A stretch of 64,000 bases of DNA from Budorcas taxicolor (taxonomy: Eukaryota > Chordata > Mammalia > Artiodactyla > Bovidae). Under the pieces are notes generated by a model, which saw only the letters and a program-made list of their open reading frames with translations, did no database searches and was not told where the DNA came from. Location of the stretch: NCBI RefSeq assembly GCF_023091745.1, contig NC_068913.1, forward strand, positions 38,818,501 to 38,882,500, read 5' to 3'. The position numbers and the translations under genes were made by a program. Below, in pieces: positions 11,500 to 22,048 of this stretch; position 1 is the first letter of the stretch; the number at the start of each line of letters is the position of its first letter.

Positions 11500-12200
11500 C
11501 ATGTTTATGGTGCTTTTTGACAGAATTTTGATGATCTTACTTTCTTACATTTTTACTCAGTTAAGTTTAACCTTTACTTTCTTCCTGGCATGACTGCATG
11601 TTTATAAAATCATAATACACCTACTTATTTCACCTATTTTTTTAAATTTTAATTCTCACCTGCAATATACATTGAATTCCCATATTTTTGTTGGTCTATC
11701 TTTGTTTCATTGTTTTCCTTATCTTTTAAAATAGTACCATACTCGTTTTGATCGCATTATCTTTCAACACGTCTTAAACATTTTGTCCCTCAATAATTTT
11801 TCATACTGTTCTTATGGTGTCTGAATAAAATTTAAGAATCGTTTTACCATGGTCCTTATATTAACATTTGTATTTTGATTTTAAATGTATAAAATATACA
11901 AATTAATTGAGAGTAATTTCCATTTTTATAACATTAAACTTTTCTACTTAAGAGTATAGCATTTCTCAGGTGTTATTTAAATTTATTCAGTTATATTTTG
12001 TAGTATTTCCCAAAGAGACATATTTTCTTTTAAGTTTTCCCCAAGGAACTTTATAGTGTTTAATCTTATAAATTAATTTTTTCCTTTAAATATATTACTA
12101 TGTATTGTGAATATATTAGAAAACTATGGGTTCTGGCATATCTTTTTATAAGGTATATTAATAATCTCATATTAGTCTTAATAGTTAACTAAATTGTTTG
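11500..12200 (-). mobile_element. Very old L1 ORF2 fragment
   Basis: In reverse this follows the order of L1 ORF2 words seen better preserved at 59.1-59.6 kb: tagtaccatactcgttttga, then a TATGGTGTCTGAATAAAATTT-like block, tgtattttgattttaaatgt and tatattactatgtattgtg. Identity is low and there is no open frame. It is a judgement from pattern order. Confidence 0.45.
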
Positions 12201-12257
12201 GGATAAATTGATAGTGAGTTGTACATGTGTAAGCCTTAATGATTGCCTCAACTTTCA

Positions 12258-13629
12258 GTATCAGTTCAGTTCAGTTCAGTTCAGTTTCTCAGTCGTGTCC
12301 GACTCTTTGCGACCCCATGAATCACAGCACGCCAGGCTTCCCTGTCCATCACCAACTCCTGGAGTTCACTCAGACTCACGTCCATCAAGTCAGTGATGCC
12401 ATCCAGCCATCTCATCCTCTGTCATCCCCTTCTCCTCCTGCCCCAATCCCTCCAAACATCAGAGTCTTTTCCAATGAGTCAACTCTTCGCATGAGATGGC
12501 CAAAGTACTGGAGTTTCAGCTTCAGCATCATTCCTTCCAAAGAAATCCCAGGGTTGATCTCCTTCAGAATGGACTGATTGGATCTCCTTGCAGTCCAAGG
12601 GACTCTCAAGAGTCTTCTCCAACATCACAGTTCTAAAGCATCAATTCTTCGGTGCTCAGCTTTCTTCACAGTCCAACTCTCACATCCATACATGACCACT
12701 GGAAAAACCATAGCCTTGACTAGATGGACCTTAGTCAGCAAAGTAATGTCTCTGCTTTTGAATATGCTATCTAGGTTGGTCATAACTTTTCTTCCAAACA
12801 GAAAGCGTCTTTTAATTTCATGGCTGCAATCACCATCTGCACTGATTTTGGAGCCCCCAAAAATAAAGTCTGACACTGTTTCCACTGTTTCCCCATCTAT
12901 TTTCCATGAAGTGATGGGACCGGATGCCATGATCTTCGTTTTCTGAATGTTGAGCTTTAAGCCAACTTTTTCACTCTTATCTTTCGCTTTCATCAAGAGG
13001 CTTTTTAGTTCCTCTTCACTTTCTGCCATAAGGGTGGTGTCATCTGCATATCTGAGGTTATTGGTATTTTTCCCAGCAATCTTGATTCCAGCTTGTGTTT
13101 CTTCCAGTCCAGTGTTTCTCATGATGAACTCTGCATATAAGTTAAATAAGCAGGGTGACAATATACAGCCTTGATGTACTCCTTTGCCTATTTGGAACCA
13201 GTCTGTTGTTCCATGTCCAGTTCTAACTGTTGCTTCCTGGCCTGAATACAGATTTCTCAAGAGGCAGATTAGGTGGTCTGGTATTCCCATCTCTTTCAGA
13301 ATTTTCCACAGTTTATTGTGATCCACACAGTCAAGGGCTTTGGAATAGTCAATAAAGCAGAAATAGATGTTTTTCTGAAACTCTCTTGCTTTTTCCATGA
13401 TCCAGCGGATGTTGGCAATTGATCTCTGGTTCCTCTGCCTTTTCTAAAACCAGCTTGAACATCAGGGAGTTCACGGTTCACCTATTGCTGAAGCCTAGCT
13501 TGGAGAATTTTGACCATTACTTTACTAGCGTGTGAGATGAGTGCAATTTGCGGTAGTTTGAGCATTCTTTGGCATTGCCTTTCTTTGGGATTGGAATTAA
13601 AACTGACCTTTTCCAGTCCTGTGGCCACT
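12258..13629 (-). mobile_element. BovB LINE, 5'-truncated
   Basis: BovB 3' end with a regular TTCAGT tail (12258-12290 as seen on the plus strand), running upstream to ctgtggccact at about 13629, inside the RT coding region. It carries one of the longest RT frames in the window. It shares an in-frame TAG at 13482-13484 with the full-length copy at 54.2 kb. A 6-bp match (aacttt at 12250-12255 and 13636-13641) might be a remnant target duplication but is weak. Confidence 0.95.
12612..13481 (-). pseudogene. BovB ORF2 remnant with 257-codon RT frame
   Basis: The minus-strand frame 12625-13398 spans most of the reverse transcriptase core. Motif A reads FIDYSKALDCVD with the catalytic Asp at about residue 17, motif B is HQGCILSP at about 75-82, and motif C is YADD at 117-120, so all three catalytic aspartates are present. 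The C-terminal cysteine-containing stretch YGCESWTVKKAE follows. The frame ends where a conserved Trp codon is TGA, and the piece upstream ends at a TAG. Length is roughly a quarter of a full BovB ORF2. By family knowledge the enzyme copies BovB and its SINEs at the target site; this piece cannot. Confidence 0.9.
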
Positions 13630-14394
13630 ATAGATAACTTTTTTCCCTTAGTGAATTGGCTAATATTTCTGATAAGATGTTATGTATTGCTGGTAATTAA
13701 TATACTTGTTTTACTTCTGAAATTAATGGAAGTACTTCAAGACTCTCTGATATGTTGTGATGACTATAGGTGTATATGTACACATATGATTTATGTATTG
13801 TTAAAAGTTAAATCGATGCATATTATAATTTTTAAAAGTTTATATGAACAAACATTAATTCCAGTCAGGCAATGCCAACGAGAAAGTGGTTAGGAATATT
13901 CCAGTGACAAGAGCTAGGAGCAAGGTGTTTATAGGAAAGACATGAAAGCAAAGCAAAGAAATTAGTTCATTGGCTGCAGCTTAAGCAATTGGATTATTTG
14001 GGAAGGCCTAATTCGGTGTTTGCTCTTCCTAACCTTGAGGCATTTGCAGGAACTGACTTTGGCTTAGGTTTCAGTTTGCTTGCGTGGGCTACCAAGATAT
14101 TAGAGAAACTTCAGTCTAATGGCCTGCTTGTTTGATTACTTTAACAATATATGCATCCATTTTAAATTCACATCATATGCAGCATGGTTGGATTGACAGG
14201 AAAAGTTCTACTTAAGTCAGAGCAGCAAACATGATTTTCTACAGGGGACAGATATCTTACCAAAAGTTATGTGGATACTTATGTAAACTGGATCACACCC
14301 TGTTTACCTAAAGAAGCCACAGCTACTTAGTATTGAAATTGTCAGATATTCTGGCTAAATCAGGAATCCCACTTTTTGTGTATAAAAGTTGGCA
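13630..14394. other. No recognised feature
   Basis: A 127-codon plus frame begins in the antisense of BovB and runs into unique sequence (13510-13893), so it is not a gene. No repeat identified in the rest. Confidence 0.45.
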
Positions 14395-14770
14395 AATGTT
14401 TAAGAATAGGCAAGATTATGTTGTGGTAATGAACAACTGGAAATTCTAATGACTTAAAACCACAAAGTTTATTTCCTGTCCATTCAACATGGCACCACAG
14501 GTTCATTGCAGCTATGCTACATGTCTGCTACAGTTCCTATTCACTTGAGGCTGATGGAGTTGCAGCAGAGATCAAGAATATGGCAAAGCATCTAGTAGTC
14601 CTAAAAGCCAAAATTAGTAATGTTTCACATACTATCGTACCGTCACGCAACCAAGACTAATATCTCTGAAGTCAGGAAGTATAATTCTTCCCACAATGGG
14701 TCAGAGAATAGCACCTAATTCAGTCCATAGTAAGTACTTCATAAAGTATGTACAAACAAAACTTGTCAGC
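14395..14770 (+). mobile_element. Probable old MER-type interspersed repeat
   Basis: Contains ggcaagattatgttgtggta, a gacttaaaaccacaaag word and, further on, cttcccacaatgggtcaga, which together recall an old mammalian non-autonomous repeat. I cannot assign the family, and the boundaries are approximate. Confidence 0.4.
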
Positions 14771-15370
14771 AAATGACATTTGACTTTGTGGCCATCTTGT
14801 AAACTTTATTTCACACTCCTCAGTTTTAAATTCTGGTTCTAAATCTGTGTGACTGATTGTCTTCAATTCCCTGATCCCCAAAATACAGTTGATTCAGTGA
14901 ATTAGAGCTATAAGCCTTCCAATATTCACTGAAAAACTGGAGAAGCAGAACTCCACAATAGCTCTTGGTGGTCTTGTGTAAGAATCATTGAACCATAAAT
15001 CTTGAGTAATCATTTAACAAAAACTAGAATTAAAATTCTTTTCTGAATGTCAAGACAAACACACAATCTCATGTTTTATCCTACAAATTCTTAAACTTGC
15101 CTAAAAATCTAAACAGTTCGTCTTCTAAGGTATATTTATATCTAGCTATTATATAAGCTAGCTACATAAACTTAAAAATCCATTTCTTTAATCAAACAAT
15201 AACCTGCAAAAATAACAAACACATTTCAAAACAATTCCATTAATTTCATCACTAGTCAGTGTCTCTTATTAAATGTTCAATAAAGTATTCCACTTTGTCT
15301 GAAAATGTTTCTTGAATTAATATAGTTTTTCCAAAAAATTATTTAAACCACTATGATGGACAAAGAAATC
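14771..15370. other. No recognised feature
   Basis: AT-rich, no coding signal, no named repeat. Confidence 0.45.
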
Positions 15371-15380
15371 CTCTATCTAT

Positions 15381-15577
15381 ATGAAAGTGAAAGTTTCTCA
15401 GTCGTGTCTGACTCTTTGTGATGCCATGGACTATAGAGTCCATGGGATTCTTCAGGCCAGAATACTGGAGTGTGTAGCCTCTCCCTTCTCCAGCAGGTCT
15501 TCCCAATCCAGGAATTGAACCAGGGTCTCCTGCATTGCAGGTGGATTCTTTACCAGTTGAGCTCTGAGGGAAGCCCA
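15381..15577 (-). mobile_element. Bov-tA SINE
   Basis: Reverse Bov-tA from a gaaagtgaaag tail to the head at 15577. The flanks ctctatctat (15371-15380) and ctctatccat (15578-15587) match at nine of ten positions, a slightly decayed target duplication. Confidence 0.92.
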
Positions 15578-15639
15578 CTCTATCCATCTATCCCTTTTCA
15601 AAGAAAGACTTCTCAGAGCTGCAGGAGTGCGGTCAGTGG

Positions 15640-16015
15640 ACTGCATTCAGCGGCAAGCTTCTTCAGGGTTCCTTCAACTGCAATGGACCACTTGCCCAAG
15701 GTTATGTCTCTTCCACAGCTATCTATCTCCAATGACTGATTGATCTGGGAATATGTCAATCAGCCTGGATGCAGAAGATAGAAAAAACTCACATCTTGGC
15801 CCAACTGAGTACAACTCTAGTGTGTTAGTTCCAGAGTTCCCTCTGGAATTAGCTAAGACACATTACTGGATGCACAGGCTCTGCTTTTGTCAAATTCAAC
15901 TGGTGTCCCTCCCTTCTTCCTTTTCAAAGCTCTAAATACAGAAAGAATTCCCTAGTAAGCCTCCTATAGGCTAAAATCTGCTTCGGAGTTTGCCATCAAG
16001 ACAACCCAACCAAAG
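15640..16015 (+). mobile_element. Probable old LTR-type repeat
   Basis: Words such as ttggcccaactgagtacaac, agttccagagttccctctgg, ccctcccttcttccttttc and a terminal gacaacccaaccaaag follow the order of an old mammalian LTR. The assignment is from memory of pattern, without alignment; the family is uncertain. Confidence 0.42.
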
Positions 16016-16660
16016 ATTGTCTTTGAATATCCTTTCATTGCTTGTTGTTATAGGACAGAAAATAGGAGAAAAAGTCAGAAATTTTAAATATCTGGAATGT
16101 AATATTCACAGAATAAAAATTCTAATGAAATTTTAAATTAAAGTACAATCTTTCCAGAGAATGAAAGAAAAACAATCTTAGAGTACTATGATAGTATTAG
16201 TAAATATTTTAATCATATATGTCTATTATATTAACTTTATTTTTATATATTTTATTTTTAAATATTACTTACAATGCAATTATTATTTTGTGATTAAGTC
16301 TGGCATTAATGAATAATTCCTATATTGTTCCACGAGCAAATATTCTCTGTAATATTGGCCACATCTCCCTAATATATGCCACTGATCATTAGAATAGTCA
16401 AGTGATTGCATTTGAGGAGGGGAATGAGCAGGCTGAATTAGAATGCAGACAGGGTAGGGTCATTTTGTTCTAAAATTGTCATAAATCTGTCAATTTAAAA
16501 AAAAAATCATTGCATTAAATATTTGGATAAAAACAGGAAAAAAAAAAAAAACAAACCAGACAATGGAAATAATGGGGTTGGGGTGGGGGGGAAGTTTTCT
16601 GTTTCCTGAGCCTTTTTTAATGTCATAGGCATTCCGTTGTTATCTAGCTCATCTAGTTCT
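16016..16660. other. AT-rich DNA with poly-A and G-rich tracts
   Basis: Contains A runs near 16497-16506 and 16539-16552 and a G-rich tract at 16574-16591 listed separately. No coding signal. Confidence 0.5.
16574..16591 (+). repeat. G-rich tract, quadruplex-capable
   Basis: G4-TT-G4-T-G7: three visible runs, the last long enough to split in two, so four G-triplets with very short loops are available. This satisfies the usual intramolecular G-quadruplex pattern. No nearby gene gives it an obvious role. Confidence 0.7.
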
Positions 16661-16663
16661 CCC

Positions 16664-16894
16664 TCTGTGCATGCATGCTATGCATGCTAAGTCTCATCAG
16701 TCATGTCTGACTCTGTGCAACCTCATGGCCTATAGCCCTCCAGGTTCTCTGTCCAAGGGATTCTTCAGGCAAGAATACTGGAGTGGACTGGCATGCCCTT
16801 TTCCAGGGCATCTTCCAGACCTGGGAATCAACTCACATCTGCCTGCATCTCCTGCACTGCAGGCAGATTCTTTACCCACTGAGCCAATGGGAAG
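16664..16894 (-). mobile_element. Bov-tA SINE with palindromic GCATGC tail
   Basis: Reverse Bov-tA; the head is at 16894 and the tail end (16668-16690) is made of GCATGC/ATGCAT words that read nearly the same on both strands. The B box in reverse is degraded (tgggaatcaactca). Confidence 0.88.
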
Positions 16895-17498
16895 CATTTC
16901 AGTCATTTGTTCGACTTGTGTCTTATTTAGCAAAATAAAACTCAGTTTTGGACCCAAGCAGTCCGTCTCCAGAGAGTTTAGCCTGGATCACAGCATAGTG
17001 TACTTAAGGCTATCTGTAACTCAAATGAATGGTACAGAGAACAATTGCTACAGAAATTCAGGTGTGAGATGGATTGGGGGCAGTGGCAAGAGGGATTAAG
17101 GATTTGACCTCTGTCTCACAGTACTGATATGAATTTGAAATGAGAAGGGATGTTGAGGGGTTTCCAAAACTGCATGTAAGTGAATGTGTGTGTCTACAGA
17201 CATCAGAAGAGTGAATAAAGCCATGGAGATGAAATAATACAAGGCAAACATTTTCCCTTAAGTTATTGATTTATTTTAATATGCATCATTAATTTATTAA
17301 AAACATAGAATTCTCCCTGGAAAATGCATGGACAAAATTATCGATAGTAAGATACCACAAATTTGACATATCAAAAGCAAATTATACTTGCCTTGTAGAG
17401 CTCAAAGCTTAATAGGGAAATTCATGGTTCCCTGGCAACACTCTTAAGTCACTGAGAGTATCATACACTGATTCATTTAACCACTGATATTTTATGTC
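16895..17498. other. No recognised feature
   Basis: Unique-looking sequence; no gene or repeat I can support. Confidence 0.45.
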
Positions 17499-19258
17499 AG
17501 TTTCAGTTCAGTTGCTCAGTCGTGTCCAACTCATTGCAACCCCATAGACTGCAGCATGCCAGTCTTCCCTGTCTTTCAACAACTCCCCGAGCTTGCTCAG
17601 ACTCATGTCCATCGAGTCGGTGTTATCATCCAACCATCTCATCTTCTGTCTTCCCCTTCTCCTCCTGCCTTCAATCTTTCCCAGCATCAAGTTATTCTCC
17701 AAGGAGTCTGCTCTTCACATCAGGTGGCCAAAATTGGAATTTCCACTTCAACATCAGTCCTTCCAATGGATATTCAGGGCTGATTTCCTTTGGGATGGAT
17801 TGATTGGATCTCCTTGCTGTCCAAGGGACTCTCAAGAGTCTTCTCCAACACCACAGTTGAAAAGCATCAATTATTTGGTACTCAGCTTTCTTTACAGTCC
17901 AACTCTCACATCCATATGTGACTACTGGAAAAACCATAGCTTTGACTAGATGGACCTTTGTTGACAAAGTAATGTCTCTGCTTTTCAATATTCTGTTTAG
18001 GTTGGTCATAACTTTTCTTCCAAGGAGCATGTGTCTTTTAATTTCATGGCTGCAGTCACCATCTTCAGTGATTCTGGAGCCCCCAAAAATAGTCTGTCAC
18101 TGTTTCCACTGTTTCCCCATATATTTGCCATGAAGAGATGGGACCACATGCCATGATCTTTGTACTTTGTGTGTGGAGTTTTAAGCCAGTTTTTTCACTC
18201 TCCTCTTTCACTTTCATCAAGAGACTCTAGTTCTTCTTCACTTTCTGCCATAAGGGTGGTTTTATCTGCATATCTGAGGTTATTGATATTTCTCCCAGCA
18301 ATCTTTATTTCAGCTTGTGCTTCATTCAGTCCAGCATTTCTCATGATATACTCTGCATATAAGTTAAATAAGCAGGGTGACAATATACAGCCTTGATGTA
18401 CTCCTTTTCCAATTTAGAACTAGTCTGTTGTTCCATGTCCAGTTCTAACTGTTGCTTCTCGACCTGCATACAGATTTCTCAGGAGGCAGGTCAGGTGATC
18501 TGGTATTCCCATCTCTTGAAGAATTTTCCACAGCTTGTGGTAACCCACACAGTCAAAGGCTTTGGTCTAGTCAATAAAGCAGAAGTAGATGTTTTTCTGG
18601 AACTCTCTTGATTTCTTGATGATCCAACAAATGTTGGCAATTTGATCTCTGGTTCCTCTGCCTTTTCTAAATCCAGCTTGAATATCTGGAGGTTCACGGT
18701 TCATGCACTGTTGAAGGCTGGCTTGGAGAATTTTGAGCATCACTTTGCTAGCCTGTGAGATGAGTGCAGTTGTGTAGTAGTTTGAGAATTCTTTGCCATT
18801 GCCTTTCTTTGGGATTGGAATGAAAACTGACCTTTGCCAGTCCTGTGGCCACTGCTGAGTTTTCCAAATTTGCTGGCAGATTGAATGCAGCACTTTCACA
18901 GCATCATCTTTTAGGATTTGAAATAGCTCAACTGGAATTCTATCACCTCCACTAGCTTTGTTCATAGTGATGCTTCCTAAGGCCCACTTGACTTTGCATT
19001 CTAGGATGTCTGGCTCTAGATGGGTGATCAGACTATTGTGGTTATCTGAGTCATGAAGATCTTTTTCGTACAGTTCTTCTGTGTATTCTTGCCACCTCTT
19101 CTTAATATCTTCTGCTTCTCTTAGGTCCATACGATTCCTGTCCTTTATTGTGCCTATCTTTGCGTGAAATGTTCCCTTGGTATCTTCAATTTTTTGGAAG
19201 TGATCTCTAGTCTTTTTCATTCTATTGTTTTCCACTATTTCTTTGTATTGATCACTGA
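17499..19258 (-). mobile_element. BovB LINE, 5'-truncated
   Basis: Minus BovB from a degenerate 3' tail at about 17499 to gatcactga near 19258, within the N-terminal part of the RT region. It is followed 70 bp later by a plus-oriented BovB 3' end, so the two tails point away from each other. Confidence 0.93.
17692..19235 (-). pseudogene. BovB ORF2 remnant with mutated active site
   Basis: Readable pieces are 18567-19235 (222 codons, from the pre-RT region through HAKIGTIKD to FCFID), 18195-18383 and 17692-18030. Motif C reads YADK where active copies have YADD, so a catalytic Asp is lost in addition to several frameshifts. Toward the C-terminus YGCESWTVKKAE is kept. Confidence 0.88.
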
Positions 19259-19326
19259 TTTTTCTATTTAGGTTATTGAAAATATACTTGGATTAATCTT
19301 ACATAAGGACACACATTTATAAATTT

Positions 19327-19521
19327 GAAGACCCTGATGCTGGGGAAAAGTGAAGGTACAAAGAGAAGGGGAAAACAAGATGAGATGGTTGGATGGCATC
19401 ACCAATTCAATAGACATGAGTCTGAACAAACTCAGGGAGATAGTGATGGACAGAGAAGCCTGGCATGCTGCTGTTCATGGGGTTGCATAGATTTGGACAC
19501 CACTTAGCAACTGAACAGCAA
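19327..19521 (+). mobile_element. Short BovB 3' end
   Basis: Last 195 bp of BovB: gaccctgatgctggg to cttagcaactgaacagcaac. The terminal repeat is degenerate. The copy is diverged and heavily 5'-truncated. Confidence 0.9.
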
Positions 19522-21169
19522 CATTAGTTCAAATGCCATCTGTTCCTTAACTAATCATTGCTAATCATGCTCAATAAGGTGGGCGGGGGGATGGAGTAAG
19601 AGCTGATACTTGGTCATTGATAAGCATACTCACTCTACCTTTCTCAAAAGGAAAAAAAAGAATAAAACCCTTCACTGCAAAACAACCCTATGTGGCAGGT
19701 GTCAAGTCAAAGGCCAAGTGTTCTTTGACATATTCCTGAATTATTGATCTAACTCTTCTTTGTTTATGTTATCCTTAGTGAACAAAAATGTTTGGATACC
19801 ACTCCCATATGTTTGCAACCTGTGTGATCATGTGCCCACTATCAGGCAAAGACTGTCTCCCTTTTTCCCCCTAAACCATGAGTCTCCACTGTGTAACCAA
19901 TACAAACTATCACAAATAGGTGCTTAATAAGTATTCAGTGAATTAATAAATGGTTATTTGATGTCATACTTAGAAATCTTTTCTCCATTACATATTTGCT
20001 GATAGACTCTATTGGGGAATATTACCAATATAGTTTAGAAGCAGTTTCAGAGATGGCAAATGAGAGTTGAAATGGCATATGCCAATGAAGAATTCTAATT
20101 ATGTCAGAACCTTCTTCGTGAACAAAATATTGTGTATGCAGAAATTTCTCCTGAAAATCTTAAGTGATTTCATTATTTCTATGAATGACCTTGGTTTTTA
20201 ATATTATTGACTGTAATATTATTTGCATTTCATTTGAATTTCAAACTGAATTTATAGTAAAGTTCATTTTTTGTTCTGGATATAATATAAACTAGTACTC
20301 TTTTATAAATGTTCAGTTTAAAGTAGAAACTATAAATATGCTGGCCTATTTTGTTTTCTTTCAACTTCTAAAAATTATTTTTATTTATTCCTTTTTATAA
20401 GTGATTGGCATGATTCTTTAGGAATTTTTCAACCAAATTAGAGGCTATTTTTTCCAAGTTAATTGCATGGTTTCTATTAATATACCATTCTCCACAAAAT
20501 GTATAAAATGGCTTCAAAGCCAAGAATACAAAGATAGAATGATATGCTTTTTGGTAAAAGAGCCAATTGGATATAAAATACATGGTAAAACAAAAACTTA
20601 TCACATTGATTTTAAGACCAGGGCATTTTGTTTTTAAAAAAAATTATGAGGTACAGAGATTGAAAAAAAATACTGCTGAATATTTTTTTTAATTGCCAGT
20701 GTCCTCTGATAAAAATCTCATTATAAAAGGTCTGATTTTAGCCTCCTATGATTTCCATTTGGTTTCTAAAATAGTCAGTCTGGAAATATCAGTGAGTACT
20801 TACTTCCAAATGTAAGTTTTGGAGAATTAAACTATAAAAATTGGCCCAATAGCATATTCATTTTGGTACTGATGTAAAATTAAATGATTACTTTAAAGCT
20901 TTATAATCTATGCCTTCATATCTCCATGCCTGGGAAATTTATATATATATATATGTTATACACTGTCATATATTCAAATGAGATATGTATTTATTTTCTA
21001 AACCCATTTGGTTCTACTAATTTTATATTTCTCCACTCTCTATAAAATATTCACCATTCTTTCCTGCATATGTACCTTGGTATTACATCCACAGTATTTC
21101 TATTAAAAAAAAGAAAAAAGAAAACCACTTACTGAGCAAACACACTTGAAGAATATGACTAAACTTTAG
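19522..21169. other. No recognised gene; AT-rich
   Basis: Holds a short TA repeat near 20939-20954 and a region (19885-19965) with a taagtattcagtgaattaat word that recalls the end of a MIR or similar old SINE, too short to call. No coding signal. Confidence 0.45.
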
Positions 21170-21401
21170 TAGTTGAAGTGAGGTGAAGTGATGTGAGGTG
21201 AAGTCGCTCAGTCCTGTCCGATTCTTTGCAACCCCGTGGACTGTAACCTACTAGGCTTCTCCATCCATGGAATTCTCCAGGCAAGAATACTGGAGTGGAT
21301 TGCCATTTCCTTCTCCAAGGGATCTTCCCAACCCAGGGATTGAACCTGGGTCTCCCGCATTGGAGGCAGACGCTTTAACCTCTGAGCCACCAGGGAAGCC
21401 C
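21170..21401 (-). mobile_element. Bov-tA SINE with expanded GTGAAG tail
   Basis: Reverse Bov-tA. Its tail side (21172-21206) is an expanded array of GTGAAG/GAGGTG-type words in place of the usual short AGTGAA tail. The tRNA-like head ends in gagccaccagggaagccc. Confidence 0.93.
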
Positions 21402-21848
21402 TACTTTAATAAATAATAATAAACTTTAAATAAATGGAGGAGAAATGAAATCTATCCCTTTAATAATTCCACAGCACATTACTCTTAGAAATTTGGAAGT
21501 TAATTTATCTGGAATATATACACTATTTCTGAGAAAGGAGTTGAAATCTATTATCCCTAGAACGTAGATGGCAACATACATGACAAACAGAGTGAGTTTT
21601 AAAGCAGCCACAGCTATGGAAATTTGCACAACTTCCTAGCCCTTAACTATAATCCTTCTATCAAGAAAATGGGCTCTAATGATGAAACCTACCAGAATGG
21701 GCTACTATTAAGTTTAAACTTACTAGCACATGCACGTGGGCATATTAGCCCTGCAAAATTGTTGGTTTATATGCTTTTCATTTCTTTCCCTTCCTCTTTT
21801 TTCCTTGATAATATGTTGGTACTTCAGAATGTGATCTCTTTAGAAACG
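21402..21848. other. No recognised feature
   Basis: Non-coding sequence; short frames on both strands show no known domain. Confidence 0.45.
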
Positions 21849-22048
21849 TAGCTCTGTCATTTAATAGCTCTAATAACTGAGAAAAGATATTCAACTCCTC
21901 TTTTTTTTCAGTTTTCTCATTTGTAAATTGGGGATAACAATATCAGTACTTACTTCATAAAGCTTTCCTGCATATTAAAGGAGTTAAAATATGAATGAGT
22001 AATGTCTGGCTCATAGTAAAGTTTCTGCAGTTATAAATATTCTTTACT
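21849..22048 (+). mobile_element. MIR SINE
   Basis: Ordered MIR landmarks: agctctgtcatttaatagct, then tcagttttctcatttgtaaa with ttggggataacaat, then a taaaggagttaaaatatgaa segment, gtctggctcatagtaaag and a ttataaatattc end. MIR is an ancient mammalian tRNA-derived SINE tied to L2, so this predates every BovB in the window. Confidence 0.85.

Noticed and set aside
12250..13641. 6-bp aacttt flanks as a target duplication of the 12.3-kb BovB
   Set aside because: Too short in T-rich sequence, and six unexplained bases separate the BovB end from the right copy.
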